Positions 11,797-22,199 of a stretch of DNA of 64,000 nucleotides are shown piece after piece (the stretch's first letter is position 1; every line of letters begins with the position of its first letter). The position numbers and the translations under genes were made by a program. Below the pieces are notes generated by a model. It did no database searches. It was not told the origin of the DNA and worked only from the letters and a program-made list of their open reading frames with translations. Origin of the DNA: Phytophthora hibernalis (Eukaryota; Oomycota; Peronosporomycetes; Peronosporales; Peronosporaceae); contig JAAKBF010000252.1 in NCBI GenBank assembly GCA_012656075.1, forward strand, positions 186,001 through 250,000. Direction: 5' to 3'.

Positions 11797-12098
11797 CAGA
11801 ACAAGGGGCTTTGTCAAATTCACGAATGAGGCACACTGAATTGAACGCCCGCAAAACCACAAGAGAAACGTGTCGCTCTGCGACCGAAAACTCTCAGCCA
11901 CTGGTTTCCTCAAGACCCATCGCAGTGTGTACGCCGTACGTTTACAGCTGTGGAGCTCCTGGTCAGCAAATACTTGCGAAGTGCGAGGCGTGGAAAAACA
12001 TTTGTCATGCTGCGTTGAAAAAGTCGTCGACCTGCGATTTTTCTAGCCAATCAAATGGCTTCAATTTATCAGAAAGAAATTAAAATTCCTGCTGTTAT

Positions 12099-12115
12099 CA
12101 GAGTTGGCGACCACT
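12099..12115 (-). repeat. right TIR of the PIF/Harbinger element
   Basis: The reverse complement reads AGTGGTCGCCAACTCTG, one mismatch from the left TIR. It is followed by the ATT target duplication at 12116-12118. Confidence 0.85.
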
Positions 12116-12222
12116 ATTGCGAACGTAAAAATGTGTCGAAGCGGAAACCAACTCTGTCAGCAGGGACCACAAGCCGCCATCGTCGTTGAAGAGACGAACC
12201 AAAGGAATCTTGCGATAGCTTC

Positions 12223-13178
12223 CGGTACTTTTCCTGTTTGTCGTTCTTTGCCAACTTGAGGTACTAGTAGATGTCAGTGTCGTCTCTCAGCTCGACGCTT
12301 TTTTCACCCCCACTAGCTATGAGACCAGCAAATTTGGCCAGGCATTTTTCGCGAAAAACACCGTATATCCATCTTGACGTCGAACATCATGTCTTTCTTC
12401 CAGCCTCCTCGATGTGAGCCGTGCGGCTCTCCAACCAACACGGATCGTTAAAATTGCTTTGATCACACGAGGCGGATCTGTGCCGAAAACGGGTGCAATG
12501 AAGTCTTCGGTAGCTGCATTGGTCAGCTCCATCTACAGTCCAGCAAACCGAACGCCCACAACCAATTTGATACCGCAGCAGCAATGCACGAGCTGAAGAA
12601 AAGCAAAATGCGAGATAAGCCAGTGAAAAAATGACTCTATTGCAGCTATGCATGCGTCCTACAAAGAGCAAAGCAACCAACATCGTATTAAGCAAAGTTT
12701 GAGAAAGAGCTGTCGGGAGAGAGCTTTACCTTGAATTGTGGATCACATTCAGCATACATTTTATCGTGAACACCTGTAGGAACAGCAGGACATGTAACGC
12801 AGGTAGACACATATCGCGCGTGGATGGCATCTGTTCTTCAGCTGTGTTTTCGCGCACACTCCATGTGTGCTTTCACACTGGCCCACGCAAAGGCATATAA
12901 AGAAGCGACGAGCACGATATTGTTCCTTGGTTTTTATAACAACAACACAGCACGGTCAATTAGAATAGAAACTCCCACAGCTCTCGGTTTTGACGAGTTC
13001 AAAAACGACGTACCGTTATGATCACATGACCGGGTACTGTACGTGGTGGAGCAGGAGATGCGCGGAGGAAGCGGGTGAATATGTTGATTTTTTAACGACA
13101 TCTATTTTTCGAGGTACTTAGCGCATCTTTGAAGGTGCGCTACCATTGCAGACCGCTTGAGCACCTGCGAGTTGTTGA
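12223..13178 (-). repeat. 0.95-kb repeat, copy A (inverted relative to 27331-28265)
   Basis: This stretch is the near-identical reverse complement of 27331-28265. Differences are single bases and a roughly 24-base insertion near 12260 in this copy. Both copies carry a 65-codon frame (plus strand 12824-13021 here) differing at residue 3 (Ser here, Thr in the other copy). A minus-strand frame starting MELTNAATEDFIAPVFG (12532) is also shared. One edge encodes VAHLQRCAKYLEK on the minus strand, vaguely like the end of a BED-type zinc finger. I cannot assign the repeat to a superfamily, and no TIR or LTR was seen. Confidence 0.75.
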
Positions 13179-13180
13179 CG

Positions 13181-13352
13181 CACCCCGCAGCATAAAATTT
13201 TATTTTGCGTGGGTTTACAACACTTATTGCAATTGTTGAAGTTAATGCTTGGTTCACCGCAATGGTCAAAAATAAAATCATGTCATTATGATTCAAAAAT
13301 ATTTTCAAAACAAGCATATTGCAGGGTTTAAGGGGTACCAACCGCAATAGGG
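13181..13352 (-). mobile_element. fragment of the TTAACCCTATTGC MITE family
   Basis: On the minus strand this matches the first 170 bp of the MITE at 18671-18921, beginning CCCTATTGCGG just inside a TTAA at 13353-13356. Homology continues about 25 bases past the TTAA (to about 13381), matching the flank of the 18-kb copy. The fragment therefore arrived with its flank by duplication, not by fresh insertion. The other MITE end is missing, and repeat copy A begins there instead. Confidence 0.7.
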
Positions 13353-13382
13353 TTAAACGTGTCCTGTAACAGTGATGCTATC

Positions 13383-15084
13383 TTGTGTGTGGACTAGAGA
13401 TGGGTCACCGATCCTACCGACCACAAGGATGCGCTTGTGGTTGACAATGCGCTCGTCCACGACACCAACCTTGTGAAGAGGCGTAGAGCACGTATAACAC
13501 TTATTCGTGTCAGCCACGGCAGAATCACTAAGAGTTCATTCCACTCGCTTTTACAGCTGCCGCGAGAAGATCCAACGCCACGAATCTCGTCCAGCGAATA
13601 CTTCATCAAGCATCGCGCTGCATATTTGTTGCTTTGCAGTTTACGTGAAGTGTGACAGGATATGCGCGGCCGATCATGCTCTCCTAAAATGACGTTAACA
13701 GATACACCGCTCAGACTTCCAATAGCTTAGCTTTCAGGACCACATATCAGAATTAGCAAAGAAACTAATTATTGGAATATCGTACCAACTTAAGGTGGAT
13801 GGGCAAACCTTCCAGACGGGAGGTTTGGCTCTCTGGGTCTCTATCATCATGCATCCCATCGCTAGTGGAATCTAACGTTTTGTACTCAAGAGATAGCCAG
13901 CTGGACCATCTGGAGTACGTCGATCGTTTGAAGTCATCTCGCATGAATTATAGGCACTGATGCCGGAGAATACCCTGGGAAAACTCCACACAGACATACA
14001 ACAGGTCAAATCAGTCTCGTCGATTGCCACATTCCTGGACTACTTCATGTGGCAATACCCAGCCTGGCAATTGAATCGCTAGACGGAAGCAAGTTCGGGA
14101 CTTCGGGACGGGTTTCTTCGAGTTAGACGATCTTTTCTCCCGTCTACCCCTGTACTTGATGAACCCGTAAAAAACAAGATCATGGTGTCTGCCGAGATGA
14201 AGAGCCCGCTAGAAACGTGGCATTCCTTCACAATCTCTGCCGCTTGTTGCAGTCTCCGCCGCTGATCCAGCAAGCACCGATGGCTGTCATCGCAGATTGC
14301 CTCCAACCGCTTCCAGACGTAAACAACAATCAAATTCGTTCTAACAAACCAATGGTTCTGTCACGTATCATGACATCTAAACGAGCAACACATCGGCATT
14401 CTCAAATTCACAACACAAACCATAATACGAACACCAACATCAATTATGATGTTTTCTTTTCTTGTTATTCAGTTCATACTACACTAAATGTATTAGCTCG
14501 CGGTCATATTACCCACATTCTTTCTCCTACTATAACACTATATCCAACGATTAAATCGGGAAACGCGCTAGATTGGATGCGCTCAGGCGATTTGAGGTAC
14601 TTCAAGCATGGGCCCCACCAACAGCCTGACGTTTAGCAACGAAGAGGTCATAGGCCTTGGGAAAGACATCATCAACTCTTGAGGCCTAGAGATCGGATAT
14701 CTCACAGGCTTGACTTGTTCTCGGATAGAACAAGGTTCCCAACTGTAACACTAACAGACTTGTTGAGTCTTAGTCTTCCTCTGACGCTAAAGGCTTCGGC
14801 AGCCCCGCAGCAGGCTCGAAGACGACGATTACAGGCTGGCGCCCGAAGCAGATCGGCAATGGAACCATCATGCCCGTCATGGTGCCTCAGAAGCCGTATC
14901 GATGCAGCATCGTGAATGTTGAACTTCACCGGATGTCCTGACAGATTACAGGTCTAACGTTCGTTTTAAGCCTAAAACAGACCAAAATAAAAATTGGGTT
15001 ATAAATTAGCGTAAAAAGTAAGTTAAATGTCTTAATATAGCAAAAGGCCCCAAATTTAAATAAAACGTACCGGAGCTTAGCTGA
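13383..15084. other. no recognisable gene
   Basis: Decayed sequence. The plus strand around 13980-14330 gives a coherent peptide when frames are joined (MPENTLGKLHTDIQQVKS, IATFLDYFMWQYPAW, FLRVRRSFLPSTPVLDEP, KSPLETWHSFTISAA), so a pseudogene of some kind is present, but I do not recognise the family. 14350-14560 is AT-rich. Confidence 0.4.
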
Positions 15085-15990
15085 TTGAGTCCGCGTTCAA
15101 AGCGTCAGCATCAGTGCTTGCCCCTCCGCAAGATCCGACTCGGAGTCTTGTACCTCTTGTGGCACTGCACGATTGAGTCTGTGCGAGGCGCATTCCACCA
15201 GTGGACTGCCAATAAGAGTCGCGAGGCGCCGGTTGACCTGACAGTTGTCACCGTCAATGTTCAAGACCTGATCGAGCTGCTTGCCAAAGTCTCGTGGAAG
15301 CATTTTGGCAAGAAACGCTCGGTGCGCAGCATCCGATATACCATATCTTACTCTTGGAGGAGAGAAGACATGCAAACAGTGGGGTCATTACCTTACCGCT
15401 CACCACGTAACGCGCAAATACGGCAAGGTATTGTTCTCCCAAATGGGCACACCTGTCCAGAATCCGACCAAATTGGTCAGGCATTTCACCCACAATTACA
15501 TCTCCACTGCCAGCGAGACTTCTTCCAGTGTAGCGCGTAGCGTCTCGACGCACCCACAGGGTTCAGGTTGGTGTAACTATTTTTCACAAAATTCACGTAT
15601 TAATTCAGATGTTAGTGTCTTTTATCAAAGCTAAATACACAACTAACGATCCCTATGTCGTCCGATTTTCACAAGGCAAGTGGGAGGTTTCTCATGATAA
15701 CCCACAAAAGCCACCCGTACAATTTTTGTGAACATCAACTTACATAGATCAGCAACAAGCCCGTCTCTACTGACGTGACTTCAAGCATGTCGGTATCGAA
15801 GTTGGGATACTTTTTCGTCACGTGCAGCATGAGGTTAGTGAAGTCATTGCGGCGGGTCTGTTGTCGAACCGTGCCGCAGTGACAGTACAAGTATTCAAGG
15901 ATAACGTCGCGGCACGGTTGGAAAGAACCCTGTGAATTGAGCCGAGGTAAAGGTTGGACAGGAGGTCGCGAAACAATGACCATTTCAAGA
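15085..15990 (-). pseudogene. hAT-like transposase relic with BED-type finger
   Basis: On the minus strand, 15983-15735 reads VILEYLYCHCGTVRQQTRRNDFTNLMLHVTKKYPNF. This has the CxC...H...H look of a BED-type zinc finger at the start of oomycete hAT-like proteins. Downstream on the same strand (15375-15097) stands DQVLNIDGDNCQVNRRLATLIGSPLVECASHRLNRAV. It resembles the hAT catalytic region with an Asp (GDN) and a C-A-S-H-R motif. The frames differ, the middle is missing and stops are present. Assignment rests on motifs only. Confidence 0.5.
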
Positions 15991-16401
15991 AGGCTGAGGT
16001 GCGGGGAGTAACGTGGACTACAAGTGTTTTGTAAAATGAGAGCTCTTGAGCGCTAGCAAACCAACCGTTGCAACAGTTGGTTTGAAAGTCCCGCAAAATT
16101 TGTGATGGTATTTGATTGGATTTTAATATGAAATATGGTGGGTGAAACTTCAAACATAAATTATGACATTGGGATGCCTCGCTGCATAAATTATCTTAGT
16201 GCTGGGTCAACAGCCAGCAATACATTTATTTATGTTATTGTTACGGACATGCTATTTCCGGCGGGCCTGACGTCCAAGGCATAAATGGCTTGGAATAGCG
16301 CTTCTTTTCGTAGTGGGTTGTATTTGTCCCGAAGTCTACTAGCGTCCAGCCACCTGGCAAGCAAAACAAATCCCGATAGGGTAAAATAAAACCGTTAAAA
16401 C

Positions 16402-17480
16402 TTAGATTATACCTGTAGTACCGAACTTGCAGGCGAAAGGTTCCGTCAATGACACTGAGGATGCCATCGACGTTTTGACCATTGTGAGACTTTCAAAACA
16501 TTCCTGAAACTCGATCCTGATGTAAGAATGAGGTCGCAACAGTCCACCTTCTCCCCGTCGTCCAGATTTACTTCGTGCGAGAAGCAATCAAGTACGAGCG
16601 GCCCAGGCTTGAGATCTATGTCCATTGAATCGAATACCCCGAAGTCACACTGCCAGTCGAAAGTCTCATTGACTGTACTGCTAGTCCCGCGAAGGAAACA
16701 CTCCCCTTGCTTCGTGCAAAAGTGCAACGACGTCCACTCCAACAACTCCGCTACTTTTTGATTTCCCATCCTCCAGCAGCAGTCCCAGTACAATTAATTC
16801 AACAAAACTACATTCTGCAAACGTTTTATTAAACAACTTTCCCGCACGTTGCTTCTATAACGTTCCTTTCCTATTTTTCAGTTGCGATTCATCGGGAATC
16901 GACGCATAGCGATTCGGCACGGATATATTATGCTCCAATCCAATTTCCTTCCTTTCTTCGGCCCGCATCCGAACAAAATGTCATCCACCTCGCACAGGCA
17001 AAATACAGGAATCCCTTGTTTCTTCGCTTCAGCAAAACGCGCCCGTGTGTTCACCGCCATCTTGCAATCAATAGACGCAGGCGTCGTCTCCACTTGACGG
17101 TGCCAAACGAACCCGTTTATCTCAATTTTTGCGCGAAATGCAGTTATAGACACTTTTACCATCCCTCTTATCACCTCGTTTGCCATAGTTGTAGACGAAT
17201 CTATACTGATAGTCGTCGTAGCCATCGATGCCAAGTTTTGCTGGATCCATCGATGCGAATTCTACTCGGTCGACGAACGACACCTTTCTGTCCACGATAG
17301 GCTCGTCTGAGTCATCTTCTGACGTCTCAAATTGTCCAGCGTAGTCATTTGTGTCAGGGTCCATTGCATGAAAAGGTTGCCTTGCCTGCAGGTAGTCATA
17401 GCTGTACTTGTCGTCGGTCGGTGATATCGGTAGCAGCTTCTGATGGAGGCGTGCATGGCACGCCGTATGTGGCCACACGC
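16402..17480 (-). pseudogene. unclassified transposon-like relic
   Basis: Three minus-strand frames are coherent in order. 17478-17122 has an acidic lead and DDYQYRFVYNYGKRGDKRDGKSVYNCIS, resembling the zinc-finger head (FLYWCH/WRKY-like) of some MULE proteins. 17234-16878 has VFCLCEVDDILFGC. 16793-16446 has WDCCWRMGNQKVAELLEW and SHEVNLDDGEKVDCCDLI. I cannot name the family. Frame changes make it inactive. Confidence 0.35.
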
Positions 17481-17499
17481 AAAACGACCGCGCGACTGC

Positions 17500-18666
17500 C
17501 AGAGATCGGTAATGAGCGCCGTGTATTTTAGAGAGCAGATTGACCGCATCAACGATTGGGACTACAGTCTAAGGTTCCACGCGTCTAGGTGAGAACAGGA
17601 ACCGCTACATTGTTGCGCCATTCTCCAGGAAGATAGTCGTCGAGACGGTTTTATTTGAATTTTAAGTGAGGTACATTAATGTCAATCAGCCTTGGCTAAC
17701 GCCACCTTATGTCCATGCTCGTCTAGTGCCAATATTGCTATCAGAGAGTCCCTTTGCGTTCATCATGCCTACGGCCGGGGGCAGCTCCGTCACGAAGTTA
17801 TACCTCGCCCTCCACGACTCGCAAAAGTGTCGACTAATGATGTTCCAGGACCCAATGCTTCACATCGTGTTTAACTAATCTGGTGATGACTGCCCATTTA
17901 GTTCCAGCCACCGGCATATCGATTGCGTACCAAACCACGCGCTGCCCTGTTGTCTGGACCAGTCTCGCCAATTCTAGGGCTGTTGTGTTGTATTTAGGAT
18001 GTGTGCCGTCCAGCTGATCACCCCGCCGCGTACGGTAACCTCCTCGGCTTGCAGTATTCTCCCTTGAAATGGTCCCCCTAGGATGTGCTCGATTGCCTAG
18101 TTGCCGGATCACACACCGATTTTCTCTAATACGTGTGCTGCGCCCCGGTAGTGTAGGAGGCGCCGCCGTAGTTCCCACAGCAGCCCACGTCTTCCGGTGA
18201 TATGACTTGCCCGAGTTGCCGTAGAAAATATATCGGACCTGGCATACAATTCTGATCTGTCATTTTGGATCTCGGATCTCGACCCTCCGCGGCAGTGCTG
18301 GCAACTGGTGTTTAATGTTTTTTTCCATAAAACGCGTAATAACACGTCATTTGACTGTTTAAATGATCGAACACGTATAAACAGAGGTCCATGACCGTTC
18401 CTTCAAGTGGCACAGTGTACCCATGCGCTCAAAGCTGCACCCATTCAATCCGTGGAAGTCCCACATCCCAGGGTGGGTTTACCATATCAAATCAACTTTT
18501 ACGCGTAATAACCACACTGAGTTCGTAAAAAATGTTAATACACGCTGTCTAAACTGTAAAAACTGTTTAAACGTTTTTAATCGTACTGTCACTACCAGCA
18601 CTGTCCGCGGTACCGAAATCCCTGCGAAGCACAATACTATGATAGCATCACTGTTACAGGACACGT
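17500..18666. other. no recognisable gene
   Basis: A minus-strand frame (18178-17834) ends in LARLVQTTGQRVVWYAIDMPVAGTKWAVITRLVKHDVKHWVLEHH. It looks coding by composition but matches nothing I know. The rest shows no feature. Confidence 0.35.
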
Positions 18667-18670
18667 TTAA

Positions 18671-18921
18671 CCCTATTGCGGTTGGTACCCTTAAACCCTG
18701 CAATATGCTTGTTTTGAAAATATTTTCGAATCATAATGACATGATTTTATTTTTGACCATTGCGGTGAACCAAGCATTAACTTCAACAATTGCAATAAGT
18801 ATTGTAAACCCACGCCAAATAAAATTTTATGCTGCGGGGTGAAGAAGCATTTATGCATGCTTAACATTTTACTATTGAAATAAGGTATACAAAGTTTAGT
18901 ATTATGTTGGCTGCAATAGGG
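18671..18921. mobile_element. TTAA MITE, second family (251 bp)
   Basis: Flanked by TTAA at 18667-18670 and 18922-18925. Left end CCCTATTGCGG and right end (reverse complement) CCCTATTGCAG form the terminal inverted repeats. CCC ends and TTAA duplication suggest a piggyBac-type parent, as for the MITE at 5361. AT-rich, no coding capacity. Its left 170 bp recur at 13181-13352. Confidence 0.75.
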
Positions 18922-18925
18922 TTAA

Positions 18926-19524
18926 GCGAGTTACAGAAGACATACACAAATATATAGTTCACCTGCACTTCACATCCAGCAGCACGGCAGTACGGCAACC
19001 AGCAGTACACATATGGCAGCAGCTGCATTCACGCACAGACATCATGTAGCGAACCAACACTCTCGCAGCAACCATCCATACGCATGCTCACAGCCACCCC
19101 ACTTGTTGAGTCGCGACGTGCTTGGTCGATATCCAAGGCGTACCGAATGGTACACCCGGATTATGGGGTCCCACCACATCACTTGGAAGCTGAACCAGCA
19201 CCCCCGCAGTCGTAGGCTCCGGCATCCGGTTGATTGAACTCTCCTTGTACCCCAGATGGGGTGTCCGGCGACGTCTCCGAAAACTCAAATCTTGAGCACA
19301 ACTCGCGCACGGTAAGATGTACGACAGTACACACCCGTGATCAGCTCCAGATTCTCGCCTGCTTCCAGCATTCGGACTTGTAGACGTACGCTTAGTCCGA
19401 GTCGAGGGTGATTTTGCCGTCGTAGCGCGGAGTTACACCGAAAGTCGGTCTTCAGAGCAAAACCGACCCACATTCAAGTTGAGAGGCCTTGGTTACCCGG
19501 TGATAATCTGTTGATTTACGGACC
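18926..19524. other. no recognisable gene
   Basis: Minus-strand frames of 62-66 codons at 19088-19288 and 19285-19473 could be successive pieces of a decayed protein, but I recognise no domain. The stretch ends at the truncated left LTR. Confidence 0.35.
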
Positions 19525-19841
19525 AATCTTGTACCTACCATCTAGCTGCTATAACTAATAGGTAATGAAAGAACCCATGGGGAGTACGAGCTGGTGTTTG
19601 GAAGTATTTCCAAAATGTACCGGTAATTTGAGGGGGTATGTATGTGACGGGCTTCCATCACATGGTTGCCATCGCGTGTGCGCGATGGCCAATTGGCCAA
19701 TCAACACTCTCCGCTGCTTTAGTGGACACGGCGCTCTCGGCATGAGAACGCCTTGATAACAATGAATCCCAGAGAGTTACTTTTCCCTTGTTTCCTGCGC
19801 TACAGTGTACGTCAGTAACGGGTTCGTATTAGCCCGTTACA
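19525..19841 (+). repeat. 5' LTR, truncated at its start
   Basis: Matches 26336-26657 almost base for base from ACGGACCAATCTTG to GCCCGTTACA. The first 20 bases of the full LTR, which form a hairpin in the right copy, are replaced by unrelated sequence. Contains the palindrome GGCCAATTGGCC. Confidence 0.9.
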
Positions 19842-19843
19842 CC

Positions 19844-19861
19844 TGGTAGCACTTTGTGATC
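19844..19861 (+). other. primer-binding site
   Basis: TGGTAGCACTTTGTGATC begins two bases after the LTR. It starts TGG, as expected for pairing with the CCA end of a tRNA. The tRNA cannot be named from here. Confidence 0.55.
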
Positions 19862-19876
19862 CGTTCAACGACCAAG

Positions 19877-20900
19877 ATGAACGACACGTCGATGAACGAC
19901 GCGTCCACCCTCAGCGGAGCGACCGGGATGTCGCTCGAACACGCCAGTTTTCCTCACTGAGTGGGAGGCACTGCACAGGCTAGCTGCAGTGTCAGGTGAC
20001 GGCGTCATCAGGACACTGTTGACGGCCGGCACGGAAGAACAACAACGCCTGACCGCCCAGGGGTTCATGGCGCGTGAGCTCACCGACCTCCGTCGGGCGA
20101 GCGACGACTCCCACGCCGTCCAAGAACAAGACCGACATCGTGAAGCTCGATGTCTCCACGTACAGCGGTGAAGGCAAGAGCCGCCTTCACCTGAACCGCT
20201 GGTTCTGCGAGGTGGATACAGCGATCGAAGCTCGGCAGTTGTCTACCGAGCTCGCGCGCACGCGCTTCCTGCTTTCCAAGTTATCCGGGAAGGCAAAGGA
20301 GTGGGCGCTCGGCCGACTCGTGGCCGACGCCTCCTGCTTCCCGACAATGGCAGCTATGTAAGCCGACCTGCGACTCGCGTTCGAGCCGCCCCAAGATGAG
20401 AGTGTCCAACGGTCGGCATTCCTTTTGCTGAAGCAGGGACGTCTGTCCATGCTCGAATACATTCAACGTGCGCGCCATCTCGTCTCATTCATCACGACGC
20501 AGCCAGTTGACAGGGCCACCCAAGTCCACGTCTTTGTCTCCCGAATGAACGCTGGCTACCAGCCTTTCTACTTGACCCGCAAGACTCCGTCGACGCTGGA
20601 GGAAGCCTTCGCGGTTGCGTTGCGTGAAGACTACAGTGTGTCGGCATCGCAAGCTTTCGATGTCTCTCGGCCTCTTGTCCGTGAACCTGAGCCCGAACCC
20701 ATGGAAGTGGATGCTATCCAGTCCTATCGCGGACGTCGAGCGCCGACGGCGCCTTCACACCAGTCCTCCACTTGTTGGTCGCGTCTCATGAAGTGTTTCC
20801 GATGCGGCAAACCTGGACATCGCGCGGCGGTGTGCCGCGCTCCATCGCCCATGGCAGCGAACGCCACGACTGCGAGCGACGTCGCCGCTCCAAAACGGCG
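19877..20900 (+). pseudogene. gag of the chromovirus, disrupted
   Basis: The start is probably ATG at 19877 (MNDTSMNDASTLSG). Frame changes near 19950 and 20110 and a TAA at 20359-20361 break it. The capsid-like core reads LDVSTYSGEGKSRLHLNRWFCEVD, RFLLSKLSGKAKEWAL, LLKQGRLSMLEYIQRARHLVSFI and FVSRMNAGYQPFYL, typical of the Ty3/gypsy gag (retrotrans_gag) fold. At about 20795-20835 stands a zinc knuckle, CFRCGKPGHRAAVC (C-x2-C-x4-H-x4-C), that binds the element's RNA. From 20425 the frame is open for 552 codons and runs on into the protease. Confidence 0.8.
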
Positions 20901-20999
20901 ACGTCCAGTAGGTACTGGATGTGAACGGAGCGATGGTTCTCTGGTGGCAGAACCTCCTCCTAGCCCTCCCGTGCTTCATGCACAACTATCAGCCACCAC

Positions 21000-22083
21000 A
21001 TCTGGCGGTGACTCGAGACTGATCGTGCTCAGTCTCCACGTTGATGGCGCACAGCGCCCAATCCATGCCCTGCTAGATTCCGGCGCGACGAACAACTTTG
21101 TTCGCGTCGCGAGTTTGTCGGCGTTGCCGGCGGACATGAGCATCCACGAGAGCGGCGGTGGGATGATCGTGAAGTATGCTGACGGAAGCCGCGGCGTACG
21201 CCACGGCGATCTGCCACCTTACGAGTTTGATGGGTTCCGCAGCTCGGAGGAGTTCTTGGTGATCGAGCTGAGCGGCTCCTTCGACTGCGTCTTCGGTATC
21301 CCGTGGCTTGCTCGCCACCAACCTGCCATCGATTGGCTCGCTGGTACAGTCCACTCCCGCGACATCGACGTGAATGCCGTCGAAGCGTTCCTTGGCGGAA
21401 CGCCAAACCAATGGCCGCATGCTGCAGTCATAGACCCCGACGCCATGGCCCATGCTGCACCTGAAGAGAGCGATGGCCCTTCACGTGCTGCTTGTGCGCA
21501 AACGACATGCGCCGGTCCTGAGCAGGAGACTCAGGACGTGTCTGACGTGGTCGAGCATGCGTTCCTCCGTCCTGACGAGCAGCGGCTCTCGGACGCAGAC
21601 AATAGCGTGGTCGAGCATGGGTTCCCACGCCCGGATGAGCAGCGGCTCTCCGATGACGAGCAACGAGAAGATGTGGTCGAGCGTGGTCTCCCACACGCGG
21701 TCGAGAATGGGTTCCCGCGGGTGGTCGAGCGGGAGCTCCCTGACGCGGTCGACACGATCGAGACAAGCGACCCGTGTCCTGGCGCCGATGTCGTGTTCCG
21801 GCGCCCGAGTTCTGCAGACCTGATCGAGCGTGACCTCTCATCGTCTGTTGTGGATGCCTCTCCACGACCTGTTTGGAGACGTGGACGCCGCACACCGCGG
21901 CGTCCTCGCACACCGTCGTGCGACACGGCCGCCTCCGACATGGAAGTCATCTCGGTCCTGGAAGAGCGTGTCGTGGACGAGACTCCCGCGTACGCGACGT
22001 CGAAGTCGCCCGGCCTCCGGGCACAGCTGCGGAGCTCACGGAGCTGCCCGGTCTGTCATGGCACCACTTTCTCCGCGACTTGA
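21000..22083 (+). CDS. aspartic protease and acidic spacer of the chromovirus (open part)
   Basis: In the same open frame as the end of gag, HALLDSGATNNFVR (about 21065-21105) is the active-site loop of a retroviral-type aspartic protease. FGIPWLARHQPAIDW (about 21295) is the usual C-terminal end of that domain. It is followed by some 240 residues of acidic, Arg/Pro-containing spacer with repeats (21541-21760), ending at a stop at 22083. The spacer is unusually long for the family. It is open over a long distance although the rest of pol is broken. Confidence 0.75.
21541..21760 (+). repeat. imperfect tandem repeats in the gag-pol spacer
   Basis: Units of about 60-66 bp encode variations on VVEHGFPRPDEQRLSDDE (GTGGTCGAGCATG... 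start). Two near-full copies and two or three shortened ones are visible (VVEHAFLRPDEQRLSD, VVEHGFPRPDEQRLSD, VVERGLPHAVENGFPR, VVERELPDAV). Likely made by slippage in the spacer. Confidence 0.7.
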
Positions 22084-22199
22084 AACACGGAGAGATCGAG
22101 CAAGTGTGCGTAATCGTCGCGGATGACGATCGTGGCAGCCGTCGCAGTTGATGCTGTGCACCCATCCACCGACTCCAGCACCCGGCCGAACGCGGCCGA

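Larger units (their letters stand above)
9186..12115. mobile_element. PIF/Harbinger element, 2.93 kb, near complete
   Basis: Both ends are visible. The left end begins AGTGGTCGCCAACTTTG (9186-9202). The right end, reverse-complemented, reads AGTGGTCGCCAACTCTG (12099-12115), 16 of 17 bases matching. The element is flanked by the same three bases, ATT, at 9183-9185 and 12116-12118, and 3-bp target duplications are the rule for PIF/Harbinger. Inside are two genes pointing at each other: a DDE transposase on the plus strand and a zinc-finger/Myb-like protein on the minus strand. This is the classical two-gene PIF/Harbinger plan. Both genes carry stops or frame changes, so this copy is probably not autonomous. 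Confidence 0.85.

Noticed and set aside
20425..22151. Long open frames on the minus strand and in other plus frames across the gag-pol spacer
   Set aside because: They mirror the repetitive, GC-rich spacer of the plus-strand frame and contain only Arg/Ser-rich low-complexity peptide.
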